From Marinospirillum alkaliphilum DSM 21637 (lineage in GTDB: Bacteria; Pseudomonadota; Gammaproteobacteria; Pseudomonadales; Halomonadaceae), in the NCBI RefSeq assembly GCF_900119735.1, contig NZ_FPJW01000001.1, positions 1 to 64,000 on the forward strand: DNA of 64,000 bases, in the 5' to 3' direction. The first letter of the stretch is position 1. Every line of letters begins with the position of its first letter. The notes under the pieces were generated by a model. The model saw only the letters and a program-made list of their open reading frames with translations. It was not told the DNA's origin and made no database searches. A program made the translations under genes and the position numbers. Shown here in pieces: positions 16,728 through 25,451 of the stretch.

Positions 16728-17723
16728 TCAGGCAGCGTTCTGCTGCTTTTGTTGTTGTTTTACCGCATAAGCCCTGGCGGCCTGGCGTACCCAGGTGCCT
16801 TCATCAATGGCTTTTTTGCGGGTGGCAATGCGCTCGCGGTTGCAGGGGCCATTGCCTTTCAGCACTTCGTAGAATTCGTTCCAGTCAATTTCACCGAAGT
16901 CATAATGGCCGCGCTCAGCGTTCCATTTCAGGTCCGGGTCGGGTGCTGTGCAGCCAAGGAATTCCAGCTGTGGCACGGTCTGGTCAATGAACATCTGGCG
17001 CAGTTCATCATTGCTTTTGCGCTTGATTTTCCAGGCCATGGACTGCTGGGAGTTGGGTGAGTGCTCATCGGATGGGCCAAACATCATCAGCGAAGGCCAC
17101 CAGAACCGATTGATGGAGTCCTGCACCATGGCTTTCTGCTCGGCGGTGCCTTCACGCATCAGGTCCAGCAGGATCTGGTAACCCTGGCGCTGGTGGAAGC
17201 TTTCTTCCTTGCAGATACGGATCATGGCGCGGGAGTAGGGGCCATAAGAGGTGCGCTGCAGTACCACCTGGTTCACGATGGCCGCGCCATCCACCAGCCA
17301 GCCAACCGTGCCCATATCGGCCCAGTTCAGGGTGGGGTAGTTGAAGATGCTGGAGTATTTGGCCTTGCCTTCGTGCAGTTTCTGGATTTCTTCATCCCGA
17401 TCCGCACCGAGGGTTTCCATGGCGCTGTAGAGGTAAAGCCCATGACCGGCTTCATCCTGGATTTTGGCCATCAGCTGCAGTTTGCGTTTCAGGGTCGGGG
17501 CACGGGTGACCCAGTTGCCTTCTGGCAGCATGCCAACCACTTCCGAGTGGGCGTGCTGGGAAATCTGGCGGATCAAGGTCTTGCGGTAAGCCTCGGGCAT
17601 CCAGTTTTTGGGTTCAATCTTGATTTCAGCATCAACCTTTTCCTGAAAGGCGCGCTCTTCAGGCGACATTTCTTCCAGGGTTTTCAGGCGCTTGACGCCG
17701 GTTTCGACGAGTTGGGCGTACAT
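16728..17723 (-). CDS. paaA: Phenylacetyl-CoA epoxidase catalytic subunit PaaA
   Basis: 331-aa di-iron oxygenase subunit that epoxidises phenylacetyl-CoA to the ring-1,2-epoxide using O2. Two E-X2-H metal motifs are visible, [10 protein letters not shown] near residue 90-130 and [11 protein letters not shown] about 85 residues later, with [11 protein letters not shown] between. Length and sequence agree with E. coli PaaA (309 aa) plus a short extension. It is first in paaABCDE; the 5' region of about 260 bp contains two FNR-like near-boxes. Confidence 0.96.
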   Translation of the reverse strand: MYAQLVETGVKRLKTLEEMSPEERAFQEKVDAEIKIEPKNWMPEAYRKTLIRQISQHAHSEVVGMLPEGNWVTRAPTLKRKLQLMAKIQDEAGHGLYLYSAMETLGADRDEEIQKLHEGKAKYSSIFNYPTLNWADMGTVGWLVDGAAIVNQVVLQRTSYGPYSRAMIRICKEESFHQRQGYQILLDLMREGTAEQKAMVQDSINRFWWPSLMMFGPSDEHSPNSQQSMAWKIKRKSNDELRQMFIDQTVPQLEFLGCTAPDPDLKWNAERGHYDFGEIDWNEFYEVLKGNGPCNRERIATRKKAIDEGTWVRQAARAYAVKQQQKQQNAA

Positions 17724-17990
17724 CTTGTGCCTCCGGTTCTGGTTTTTCTTCTTGTGTAACGATCTGTAGTTCAGTTGATCTGACTTGGCAACCTGGGTAC
17801 TTTTTTAAGCGATACTGAAAAGAATAGCAAGTGATTATTTTGTGTGTCATGTTTATTTGATGGAAAAATCATCAAAAAAGTTCATTGATCTGTGTCAGAT
17901 GGTATTTGTAGAAAAAATTGATCCAGATCAGCATGGAAAAGTGATACGTCAGTGATTTTATTTTTATCTTTTGTGTTGCTGTTTCGGGTG
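17724..17990 (-). promoter_or_regulatory. Promoter region of paaABCDE with two FNR-like near-boxes
   Basis: This AT-rich gap has no gene. It contains TTGATCTGTGTCAG (17885-17898) and TTGATCCAGATCAG (17918-17931), exactly 33 bp apart. The second differs from the FNR/Anr consensus TTGAT-N4-ATCAA only in its last base, the first in three of its right-hand bases. A third partial copy, TTGATCTGACTTGG, lies at 17777-17790. They are far (over 160 bp) from the paaA ATG. No clear -35/-10 pair could be fixed by eye. Confidence 0.4.
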
Positions 17991-18028
17991 AAAATAAAAA
18001 ACCGGCCCGCCTCAAAAGGCTGGCCGGT
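17991..18028 (-). terminator. Terminator of the diiron/reductase operon
   Basis: On the minus strand CCGGCCaGCC, a TTTTGAG loop and GGcGGGCCGG are followed by TTTTTTATTTT. It lies 37 bp after the reductase stop codon. Confidence 0.9.
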
Positions 18029-18064
18029 AAAAGGGAGCTGTTATTGCCAGTGTTGCAGGTTGGG

Positions 18065-19111
18065 TCAGGATACCAGGTGGCTGGCAGGTGCCGTCTGGGG
18101 TTGGGCCTGATCAAAATACCCCTCGGTATGAATCATTTCATCTTTGGCGCCCAGGGCTTTGGCTGCCTGAATGCAGGCATCCACAAAGCCGGGGCTGCCG
18201 GAGATAAAAATGCTGTGCTGAGACAGGTCTTTAAACGTCTGGGGCAGTACCTCGGGTAACAAGCCGTGCAGGTAGCCGTCTTTCTGCTGTTCGGTCAGCG
18301 TGGGTTTGTAGTTGAAGTTGCGATGTTTGGCTTCCCAGTATTTCATCATGCCCAGTTCGTAGAGGTCTTCTTCGGTCCGGGCTGAGAACATCAGGGTCAC
18401 CGGTTTGCGGAAGTCACGGCGCAGGGCGGCTTCGGTCAGGGACAGGATGGGTGCCAGGCCGGAACCGGCCGCCAGGCACAGTACCGGTGTTTCGGTGGTA
18501 GGGTCGCCGATGAAGGTGCCGTAAGGGCCGTTCACCTTAACCATATCGCCCAGTTTCAGCTGCTGGTGGACCCAGTTGCTGGTTTTGCCATTTTCCACCT
18601 GGGTGATCTGCAGCTGGATTTCACCATCCGGGCGGGGCGCGTTGGCAATCGAGTAGCAGCGGGGTGGTGCGCCGGCACGGTCATCACCCAGGGTGACATA
18701 TTGGCCGGGCCAGAAACGCATGGCAGGCCCGATTGGACGCAGGCGCAACTGACGAATGCGGGGTGTGCACTGGCTGATTTCGGAGATGATGTAACGCTGG
18801 TTTTCGCGTGGCGGGAAGAGCTTGGGTTTGGCGTCTTCGGTGCCCCACTCGATGATCAGTTCATCGGATAGCGGCTTGGCCATGCACATCAGTCCAAAGC
18901 CTTGTTTGCGCTCCTCCTGGCTGAGTGCCATGTCCAGTACCATACCCTGGTCAAACTGGCCGGATAAAACCTTGACCTTGCATTCGCCACAGGCACCCGC
19001 CCGGCAGTTGTTGGGAAGGGCGTAACCCTTTTTTTCCAGTGCCGCCAGCACGGTGTCGCCGGGTGTGCATTCCACTTCGCGGCCGGAAGGATGAAGGAGG
19101 ATTTTCTGCAT
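18065..19111 (-). CDS. [2Fe-2S]/FAD oxidoreductase, electron donor to a diiron oxygenase
   Basis: 348-aa reductase. Its N-terminal [2Fe-2S] ferredoxin domain has CRAGACGECKVKVLSG and a fourth cysteine in GLMCMA; then comes an FAD domain (RCYSIANAP) and an NAD domain (LAAGSGLAPILSL, ISGSPGFVD). This ferredoxin-first order is that of TmoF/XylZ/DmpP-type reductases of bacterial multicomponent oxygenases and differs from PaaE, which has the ferredoxin last. It follows the diiron gene by 92 bp and shares its terminator and promoter, so it most likely feeds electrons to it. The physiological substrate of the pair is unknown. Confidence 0.8.
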   Translation of the reverse strand: MQKILLHPSGREVECTPGDTVLAALEKKGYALPNNCRAGACGECKVKVLSGQFDQGMVLDMALSQEERKQGFGLMCMAKPLSDELIIEWGTEDAKPKLFPPRENQRYIISEISQCTPRIRQLRLRPIGPAMRFWPGQYVTLGDDRAGAPPRCYSIANAPRPDGEIQLQITQVENGKTSNWVHQQLKLGDMVKVNGPYGTFIGDPTTETPVLCLAAGSGLAPILSLTEAALRRDFRKPVTLMFSARTEEDLYELGMMKYWEAKHRNFNYKPTLTEQQKDGYLHGLLPEVLPQTFKDLSQHSIFISGSPGFVDACIQAAKALGAKDEMIHTEGYFDQAQPQTAPASHLVS

Positions 19112-19203
19112 AGCCTGTCTCTTGCTGAGGTGGTTAATCGAGGTGCGTCATCAGACAAAGACAGCCTGCGGGTGCAGGCTGTCAGTTGCAGCAGGGGTGT
19201 TGA

Positions 19204-20229
19204 TCAGAACACCGGGATAATGTCCTGCATATCGATGTCGGATACTTCCTGGCCGCTGATGCCTACTTCCGGGATGGCCGGGAAAGGAATGTTGTAGCGG
19301 TCCAGTACACCCTTCAGGTTCAGCATGGCATTACGCCAGTTTTCCTTCTTGGCTTCGTAGCTGGGTACACCAAAACCGGCACCGCGTGCCACTTCTTCTG
19401 CTTCGCGCTGGGTGGCAATGAAGTCATCCGGCAGATCCCAGAACTCCATCGGTGGTTCAAACAGCACCGCAGACAGGAACAGGTAACCGGCGCGGATTTG
19501 TTTGGTGACCATGGCGCGATCTTCTTCCGGCATACCGGGGTAGTCGCGTTCCATCAGTGCCATACAGATGGCCATGTGGCGGCCTTCGTCACGACCGATG
19601 TTCTTGAAGGCTTCCTTGAATACCAGTTCACGGCTGTTGGCATGCATTTGCTTGAAGATGGTGGCAGCGGCAATTTCACCCATCAGGAAGGAGCTGAACA
19701 GCACGGCCAGAGAATATTTTGGCACGGCGTTTTTGTAGCCATTCCAGTAGCGGCCACCGTTGTAGTACAGCCACTTGGCATTTTTCTGCAGGCGCTTGCC
19801 CAGCTCGGTTTTGGGTTCGTAGGTCAGGGGGTCCGGATGCTCCAGGAACTTGGTGATGGCCAGGCCGCACATTTGTTCGTGGTTTTGTTCGTCACGAGTG
19901 ACGGAGAAGAAGCAACGACGCACGGCATCTTCTTCATGAACTTCATAGGTCTTGATAAAGGCTTCAGCAAAAACCGGCGGTGCAGAAGCATCAAAAACCG
20001 ACAGCAGCGTCCACCAGTAGGCAATGGCTTCGCGCTCTTCCCAGCTGTAGGATTCAACGTCCAGGGTGTCCCAGGGCAGGTGTTTGGGGTCCCAGTTTTC
20101 GCGCTGGGCAGCATCCCATACTTCTTCCATCTTGGCGGTCTGTGAATGCCAGGACAGGGGGTAAACGTTGGGCTGTTCGGTAGCCGGGGGGAATTCCATC
20201 GTCTTGGCGAGTTGCTCGTTCTTAGCCAT
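19204..20229 (-). CDS. Ferritin-like diiron oxygenase of unknown substrate
   Basis: 341-aa protein of the ferritin-like (R2-like) fold. Four-helix ligands are readable in order: a glutamate in PPVFAEAF, E-X2-H in TRDEQNHEQ, a glutamate in LMGEIAAATIF and E-X2-H in GRDEGRHMA. This is the full set for a carboxylate-bridged di-iron centre. I do not recognise a named family; it is clearly not PaaA, PaaC or BoxB. With the reductase it forms a two-gene operon inside the paa cluster. AAGAGGT 9 nt before ATG 20229 sets the start. A perfect FNR/Anr box upstream suggests induction at low oxygen. Confidence 0.7.
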   Translation of the reverse strand: MAKNEQLAKTMEFPPATEQPNVYPLSWHSQTAKMEEVWDAAQRENWDPKHLPWDTLDVESYSWEEREAIAYWWTLLSVFDASAPPVFAEAFIKTYEVHEEDAVRRCFFSVTRDEQNHEQMCGLAITKFLEHPDPLTYEPKTELGKRLQKNAKWLYYNGGRYWNGYKNAVPKYSLAVLFSSFLMGEIAAATIFKQMHANSRELVFKEAFKNIGRDEGRHMAICMALMERDYPGMPEEDRAMVTKQIRAGYLFLSAVLFEPPMEFWDLPDDFIATQREAEEVARGAGFGVPSYEAKKENWRNAMLNLKGVLDRYNIPFPAIPEVGISGQEVSDIDMQDIIPVF

Positions 20230-20347
20230 CTCGGGTGACCTCTTGAGATTGTTGTTTTTGTGGTTGGGTACATGGCCTTTTTGACCATGGTCATATTTGT
20301 ATATGACACGCAAAGAACAGGCAATAGATCTATTTATGTATCATTTG

Positions 20348-20371
20348 TTTTGTTGATGTATATCAACAAAA
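20348..20371. promoter_or_regulatory. FNR/Anr box upstream of the diiron operon
   Basis: TTGAT-GTAT-ATCAA at 20353-20366 is a perfect FNR/Anr consensus site. It is the centre of a longer perfect inverted repeat with 10-bp arms (TTTTGTTGAT and ATCAACAAAA) spanning these coordinates. It lies about 130 bp before the diiron ATG. A second perfect palindrome, TGACCATGGTCA, lies nearer the gene at 20282-20293. Confidence 0.72.
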
Positions 20372-20387
20372 AAGCTTGATCCAGGGC

Positions 20388-20413
20388 AAAAAAAAGCCCT
20401 GCAAAAGCAGGGC
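20388..20413 (-). terminator. Terminator of paaK
   Basis: On the minus strand GCCCTGC-TTTT-GCAGGGC is followed by eight T. It stands 27 bp after the paaK stop and isolates the diiron operon from paaK. Confidence 0.93.
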
Positions 20414-20439
20414 AAAAGGGCTGAAAAAGTCCGTGTGAA

Positions 20440-21753
20440 TTACTGTTTGCGCTTGTCAAACACTCGCTTGGCCTTGCCTTCGGAGCGCGCCAGGCGTCCG
20501 GATTCACAAACCTCAATGCGAGTGCTGATGCCGATATACGACTTGATGTGATGCTGCAGCTCCTTGCAGATCTGCTGGCGTGTGTCGGCTTCTGCAGCGG
20601 AGGCTTCCGGTTTGAGCTCCACGCGGATATCCATGCAGTCGAGGTTGCCATCACGATACACTTCTATCTCATAATGAGGTGCAAGTTGTGCCATTTTCAG
20701 GATCTGTTCTTCGATCTGCGTCGGGAACACGTTGACGCCACGGATGATCAGCATGTCGTCACTACGCCCGGTGATCTTGTCGATGCGGCGCATCGGGCGT
20801 GCGGTGCCGGGTAGCAGACGGGTCAGATCGCGGGTGCGGTAACGAATGATCGGCAGGGCTTCCTTGGTCAGGGAAGTGAACACCAGTTCACCGTATTCAC
20901 CATCCGGCAGTACTTCGCCGGTATTGGGATCAATGATTTCGGGGTAGAAGTGGTCTTCCCAGATGGTTGGACCGTCTTTGGTTTCCGCACACTCCTGACC
21001 CACCCCTGGCCCCATCACTTCGGACAGACCATAGATGTCCAGCGCCTGAATGCCCAGGCGTTCTTCCAGCTCCTTGCGCATGGAATCAGTCCAGGGTTCG
21101 GCACCAAAAATACCGATCCGCAGTGGCAGCTTGTGTGGATCGATGCCCTGACGATCCAGCTCATCCGCAATGTTGAGCATGTAGGAGGGGGTGACCATGA
21201 TGATGTCCGGCTCAAAATCACGAATCAGCTGGACTTGTTTTTCGGTCTGGCCGCCGGACATGGGAATCACGGTGCAACCGAGTTTTTCCGCGCCGTAGTG
21301 GGCACCCAGTCCGCCCGTGAACAGGCCATAACCATAAGCCACGTGCACCTTGTCACCGGCATGGCCACCAGCCGCACGAATGGAGCGTGCCACTACGGTG
21401 GCCCAGGTGTCGATGTCGTTTTTGGTGTATCCCACAACGGTGGGTTTGCCGGTGGTGCCGCTGGAGGCGTGGATGCGGACTATATCACGCATCGGGGTGG
21501 CGAACATGCCGTAGGGGTAGTTGTCGCGCAGATCTGCCTTGGTGGTGAAGGGCAGCTTGCCGAGGTCGCTCAGGATGTTAACATCCATCGGGTGGATGCC
21601 TTTGTCATCAAAGGCTTTGCGATAAAACGGCACGTTGGTGTAAGCGTGGCTCAGGCTCCAGCGCAGGCGCTGCAGTTGTACGTGACGCAGTTCATCGATG
21701 CTGGCAGTTTCCAGCGGGTCCAGTGGACCGAGTTTCTGGTGGGGCAGGGTCAT
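20440..21753 (-). CDS. paaK: Phenylacetate-CoA ligase PaaK
   Basis: 437-aa ATP-dependent (AMP-forming) ligase that activates phenylacetate to phenylacetyl-CoA, the first step of the pathway. The AMP-binding P-loop is SSGTTGKPTVVGYT (residues ~95-108). YGLSEVMGPGV, GELVFTSL, RTRDLTRLLPG and GRSDDMLIIRGVNVFP are conserved PaaK signatures. The C-terminal domain ends with GKAKRVFDKR, including the catalytic lysine. The length is typical. It is set off from paaJ by a hairpin-rich gap and has its own terminator. Confidence 0.96.
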   Translation of the reverse strand: MTLPHQKLGPLDPLETASIDELRHVQLQRLRWSLSHAYTNVPFYRKAFDDKGIHPMDVNILSDLGKLPFTTKADLRDNYPYGMFATPMRDIVRIHASSGTTGKPTVVGYTKNDIDTWATVVARSIRAAGGHAGDKVHVAYGYGLFTGGLGAHYGAEKLGCTVIPMSGGQTEKQVQLIRDFEPDIIMVTPSYMLNIADELDRQGIDPHKLPLRIGIFGAEPWTDSMRKELEERLGIQALDIYGLSEVMGPGVGQECAETKDGPTIWEDHFYPEIIDPNTGEVLPDGEYGELVFTSLTKEALPIIRYRTRDLTRLLPGTARPMRRIDKITGRSDDMLIIRGVNVFPTQIEEQILKMAQLAPHYEIEVYRDGNLDCMDIRVELKPEASAAEADTRQQICKELQHHIKSYIGISTRIEVCESGRLARSEGKAKRVFDKRKQ

Positions 21754-21819
21754 GTTGGTTTTCCTGTTATTTTTATCAAGTGTTTACCAAGGTTCCTGAT
21801 GCTCCCCCGTGCCTGATCA

Positions 21820-21884
21820 GGACGCGTGAATACGTCCATGTAAGCTCTGCTGCAACATCCCTGTTGCAGACAGCCTGCTCAGGC
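21820..21884. repeat. Triple-hairpin extragenic repeat between paaJ and paaK
   Basis: Three hairpins follow one another: GGACG-N8-CGTCC (21820-21837), TGCAACA-TCCC-TGTTGCA (21851-21868) and GCCTG-CT-CAGGC (21873-21884). No protein is encoded. The layout looks like an extragenic repeat unit of the kind scattered through proteobacterial genomes. It could damp transcription from paaJ into paaK. Confidence 0.6.
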
Positions 21885-21919
21885 AGGAGAAGCATCATTC
21901 ACTTAAAGTGAGCTGCGAT

Positions 21920-23155
21920 TCAAACCCGCTCGATGATCAGTGCAATGCCCTGCCCGACACCAATACACATGGTGCAGAGGGCATAACGGCTGCGTTGGCC
22001 TTCGGCGTGGCGTTTTTCCAGTTCATGCAGGGCGGTGGTGATCAGGCGAGCACCACTCATGCCCAGCGGGTGGCCAAGGGCAATGGCACCGCCGTTGGGA
22101 TTCACGTGAGCGGCATCATCCGGCAGGCCCAGATCACGTGTTACGGCCAGTGCCTGAGCGGCAAAGGCTTCATTGAGTTCGATCACATCCATGTCGTCCA
22201 GCTGCAAACCGGCGACCTGCAGCACCTTGCGTGTGGCCGGTGCTGGGCCAAAGCCCATGATGCGCGGCTCAACACCAGCCGTTGCCATCGCCACTACGCG
22301 GGCGCGGGGTTTCAGGCCAAAGGCTTTAACACCTTCGTCATTAGCCAGCAGCAGGGCGCAGGCACCGTCATTGACGCCGGAGGCATTGCCGGGGGTGACG
22401 CGGCCACCTTCACGGAAGGGGGTAGGCAATTTGGCCAGAGCTTCCAGGCTGGTCATGCGGGGGTGTTCGTCGGTGTCGACCACCAGGGCTTCCTGTTTGC
22501 GACGCGGAATCACCACCGGGGTGATTTCCTGAGCCAGTCGTCCGTTGGCCTGGGCGGCGGCGGCACGTTGCTGGCTGCGCAGGGCAAAGGCATCCTGGTC
22601 TTCACGGGAGATGTTGAAGTCTTCGGCAACGTTTTCGGCGGTTTCCGGCATGGAGTCGATGCCGTACTGTTTTTTCATCAGCGGGTTAACAAAACGCCAG
22701 CCGATGGTGGTGTCAAAAATTTCCGCCTGACGGCTGAAGGCGCTGTCGGCTTTGCCCATGACAAAGGGGGCGCGGGACATGGATTCCACGCCTCCGGCCA
22801 GCATCAGTCGCACTTCGCCGGTGCGCAGGGTGCGGGCGGCGGTTCCCACGGCGTCCATTCCGGAGCCGCAGAGGCGGTTGATGGTGGTGCCGGGTACGTC
22901 AACCGGTAGTCCGGCCAGCAGTGAGGACATGCGTGCCACATCGCGGTTGTCTTCACCGGCCTGGTTGGCGCAACCATAGATGACGTCATCGACCTGAGCC
23001 CAGTCAAGATCAGGGTGGCGTTCCATCAGGGCTTTTAAAGGTACGGCACCCAGGTCGTCAGCACGTACGCTGGACAGAGCACCGCCGTAGCGTCCGATGG
23101 GGGTGCGAATGGCGTCGATGATCCAGGCGTTTTGCAGGGTGGCGTTCTGGTTCAT
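21920..23155 (-). CDS. paaJ: 3-oxoadipyl-CoA thiolase PaaJ
   Basis: 411-aa thiolase that splits 3-oxoadipyl-CoA to succinyl-CoA and acetyl-CoA, the last step of the phenylacetate pathway. The active-site cysteine is in [11 protein letters not shown] (residue ~96). The conserved [25 protein letters not shown] and the C-terminal [10 protein letters not shown] with its second catalytic cysteine are all present. It could also serve the beta-ketoadipate pathway, as PcaF does. Its ATG overlaps the stop of paaI (ATGA). Confidence 0.95.
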   Translation of the reverse strand: MNQNATLQNAWIIDAIRTPIGRYGGALSSVRADDLGAVPLKALMERHPDLDWAQVDDVIYGCANQAGEDNRDVARMSSLLAGLPVDVPGTTINRLCGSGMDAVGTAARTLRTGEVRLMLAGGVESMSRAPFVMGKADSAFSRQAEIFDTTIGWRFVNPLMKKQYGIDSMPETAENVAEDFNISREDQDAFALRSQQRAAAAQANGRLAQEITPVVIPRRKQEALVVDTDEHPRMTSLEALAKLPTPFREGGRVTPGNASGVNDGACALLLANDEGVKAFGLKPRARVVAMATAGVEPRIMGFGPAPATRKVLQVAGLQLDDMDVIELNEAFAAQALAVTRDLGLPDDAAHVNPNGGAIALGHPLGMSGARLITTALHELEKRHAEGQRSRYALCTMCIGVGQGIALIIERV

Positions 23156-23598
23156 GCTTGTTCCTCCAGGCGGCGTACGGTGCCGCGGACTTGATAGGAT
23201 TTGCCACGGAAGAGCACAACAACCTGCTCGTCCTGGTTGGTGATGGTGATGTCGTAAACACCGGTGCGGCTGCCGCGACTGCGCTCTTCAGCGGTGGCGG
23301 TGAGGCGGTCGCCTTCTTTGGCTGGCGCAACGTATTCGATGCTGCAACCGGAGGCGACGGTGGCCAGGTCGTAGGTGTTGCAGGCAAAGGCAAAGGCGGA
23401 GTCGGCCAGGGTGAAGAGGTAGCCACCGTGGCAGTTGCCGTGGCCCTGGATCATGCGGTTGTCGACGGTCATGGTCAGTACTGCGCGTCCGGGGGATACG
23501 GAGACGATTTTCATGCCGAGCTGTTGGCTGGCCTGATCCCGTGAAAACATGGATTCGGCACAGGCTTCGGCCAGTTGTTGCGGTGTAAGTTGGGTCAT
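23152..23598 (-). CDS. paaI: Phenylacetyl-CoA-pathway hotdog thioesterase PaaI
   Basis: 148-aa hotdog-fold acyl-CoA thioesterase. The family core [23 protein letters not shown] contains the catalytic aspartate. [24 protein letters not shown] follows. PaaI hydrolyses ring-hydroxylated phenylacetyl-CoA and related esters and is thought to rescue trapped CoA. The ATG at 23598 begins the conserved region; an in-frame ATG at 23628 would add ten residues (MNINIEKNKK) and cannot be excluded. Its stop overlaps paaJ. The gap to paaH upstream is filled by tandem hairpins. Confidence 0.93.
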   Translation of the reverse strand: MTQLTPQQLAEACAESMFSRDQASQQLGMKIVSVSPGRAVLTMTVDNRMIQGHGNCHGGYLFTLADSAFAFACNTYDLATVASGCSIEYVAPAKEGDRLTATAEERSRGSRTGVYDITITNQDEQVVVLFRGKSYQVRGTVRRLEEQA

Positions 23599-23639
23599 CT
23601 TTTTGTTCTTCTCTATATTGATGTTCATTCAGGCAAGTA

Positions 23640-23920
23640 CAGGTCTTGCTCAGTTTAGCTTCGCGACAGGGAACAGCTCTCGCTCATGTCCCCCGCCTGC
23701 GGCTCCTCCTTTACTTCGCCTGGAGCTGTTCCTTGCCGCTTCAGCTGTTCGGATACGGAGCCAGGAACGCTTCTCGCTCATGTCCCCGCCTGCGGCCTCT
23801 CCTTACTTCGCTCAAATCTGTTACTTGCCACTTCAGCAATTCTGCTGCGGAGCCGGTAGCTGGTTTCGCTCATGTCCCCCGCCTGCGGCTCCTCCTTTAC
23901 TTCGCTTAACCAGCTCCCGG
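23640..23920. repeat. Three tandem ~93-bp hairpin repeats between paaI and paaH
   Basis: A core beginning CGCTCATGTCC and ending TTACTTCGC occurs three times, starting at 23681, 23775 and 23867, with periods of 94 and 92 bp. Unit 1 is flanked by GGAACAGCT (23670-23678) and AGCTGTTCC (23724-23732). Unit 3 is flanked by AGCTGGTT (23858-23865) and AACCAGCT (23908-23915), extended by CCGG on each side after one mismatch. The stems differ but each pairs with itself. The middle unit is degenerate. The last arm lies inside the 3' end of paaH. Confidence 0.85.
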
Positions 23921-25450
23921 CTTCTTGTTGCTATCTGGTTGTTGTCCAGCGGTAAATGCCTGCTGGCGCAGCAGCAGGGAGGGCCGATAACGGTCTTCGC
24001 CGTAGCTGGTTTGCAGGTTTTGCAATACACGCCAGATAACCCCGTGGCCGAGGCGTTCGCTCCAGCTTAATGGGCCTTGTGGGTAGTTAACGCCTGCACA
24101 CATGGCAAGATCCACGTCGGATGCGCTGGCAACACCTTGTAATACGGCATCGGCGGCTTCGTTGGTGAGCATGGCGAGGGTGCGCATGACAGCCAGTCCG
24201 GGGGCGTCGCTGAGTTGGCTGACGGCCAATCCGGCTTTTTGCAGCAGGGCGATGGCATCCTGCAGGGCGCTGTCGGTGGTTTGTCTGGCAGCAGCGATGG
24301 CCAGGCGAGTGGCTTTGCTGTAGTCAAAGGCCAGGTCGAACAGCACCAGTTGTTGCAGGCCGTCGCTGATGGTGCGTTCGGTGGCCATGCGGCCGTCGGT
24401 GAGTGCCAGAGTGGCGTCGCCGTAGCGGATGAGTCCGGCACCATCACGCTGGATGATTTGTAAACCGGCATCAGCAAAACGCTGGATCAATCCGGCGGCA
24501 GCACCGAGTTCGCCTTCGATGATGACTTGGTTGTCGCGGGCCTGAGCGGGTGGCAGGGTAGCGGCTTCCGGGCGGGTGGCACCTTCGGCATAGCTGTAGA
24601 AGCCTTGTCCGGTTTTGCGGCCAAGGCGTCCGGCTTCGACCAGGGCCTTCTGGATCAGCGAGGGCTGGAAACGAAAGTCGCCGTAGTAGGCGTCAAATAC
24701 CGAGTTGGTAACGGCGTAGTTGACGTCATGGCCGATCAAGTCCATCAGTTCAAACGGGCCCATGCGGAAGTTGCCTGCTTCACGCAGCAGGGCATCCAGG
24801 GTGGCCGGGTCGGCAGCCTGTTCCTGCATCAGGCGCAGGCTTTCAGCATAAAAAGGACGTGCCACGCGGTTGACGATAAAACCGGGGGTGGAGGTGGCAA
24901 ACACCGGTTTTTTGCCCCAGGCGGCGGCGGTGGCGTGAATCACTGCTGCCAGTTGTTTGTCGGTGGCCAGTCCCAGAATGACTTCCACCAGTGCCATCAG
25001 GGGTGCCGGGTTGAAGAAGTGCATGCCCAGCAGCCGCTCGGGGCGTTTCAGTTGTGCGCCCAGTGAAGTGACGGAAATGGAGGAGGTGTTGGTGGCCAGG
25101 ATGACTTGCTCACCGCACAGGTCTTCCAGTCGTGCAAACAGCTGGCGCTTGATGTCGAGGTCTTCGATGATGGCTTCAATCACCAGTCCAGAATCAGCCA
25201 GTTGTTCCAGGCTGTCGACCGGCTGGATGCGTTGCAGCAGGGCATCCAGATCACGCTGTTGCATCTTGCCGCTGTCCACGCGCTTTTGCAGGGTTTTTGC
25301 CACACCGGCCTTGCCTGCCGCAGCCGCACCTTCGCGCTGATCCTGCAGGTATACGAGGTGTCCGGCCTGAGCCGCAACCTGGGCAATGCCGGAACCCATG
25401 GCACCGGCACCAATCACAGCAACTTTAACGGAGGTATTCAGCGCTTGCAT
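23906..25450 (-). CDS. paaH: 3-hydroxyadipyl-CoA dehydrogenase PaaH
   Basis: 514-aa NAD-dependent dehydrogenase that converts 3-hydroxyadipyl-CoA to 3-oxoadipyl-CoA. The Rossmann motif is VIGAGAMGSGIAQ (residues ~12-24). The HFFNPAPLM segment holds the catalytic histidine, and GFIVNRVARPFY and NFRMGPFELMDLIG are typical. A second 3HCDH-type C-terminal domain (GVNYPQGPLSW) gives the full PaaH length of about 505-515 aa. The start is ATG 25450, at the Rossmann domain. The last four codons (PGAG) and the stop lie within the arm of a hairpin repeat, so the repeat seems to have supplied the C-terminus. Confidence 0.95.
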   Translation of the reverse strand: MQALNTSVKVAVIGAGAMGSGIAQVAAQAGHLVYLQDQREGAAAAGKAGVAKTLQKRVDSGKMQQRDLDALLQRIQPVDSLEQLADSGLVIEAIIEDLDIKRQLFARLEDLCGEQVILATNTSSISVTSLGAQLKRPERLLGMHFFNPAPLMALVEVILGLATDKQLAAVIHATAAAWGKKPVFATSTPGFIVNRVARPFYAESLRLMQEQAADPATLDALLREAGNFRMGPFELMDLIGHDVNYAVTNSVFDAYYGDFRFQPSLIQKALVEAGRLGRKTGQGFYSYAEGATRPEAATLPPAQARDNQVIIEGELGAAAGLIQRFADAGLQIIQRDGAGLIRYGDATLALTDGRMATERTISDGLQQLVLFDLAFDYSKATRLAIAAARQTTDSALQDAIALLQKAGLAVSQLSDAPGLAVMRTLAMLTNEAADAVLQGVASASDVDLAMCAGVNYPQGPLSWSERLGHGVIWRVLQNLQTSYGEDRYRPSLLLRQQAFTAGQQPDSNKKPGAG

Positions 25451-25451
25451 G

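Noticed and set aside
21908-22909. Plus-strand open frame opposite paaJ
   Set aside because: paaJ has both catalytic thiolase motifs; the opposite frame has none and no ribosome-binding site.
23640-23920. CRISPR array
   Set aside because: There are only three repeats with a ~93-bp period, the spacer parts are also repeats of each other, and no cas gene is present. They are hairpin repeats.
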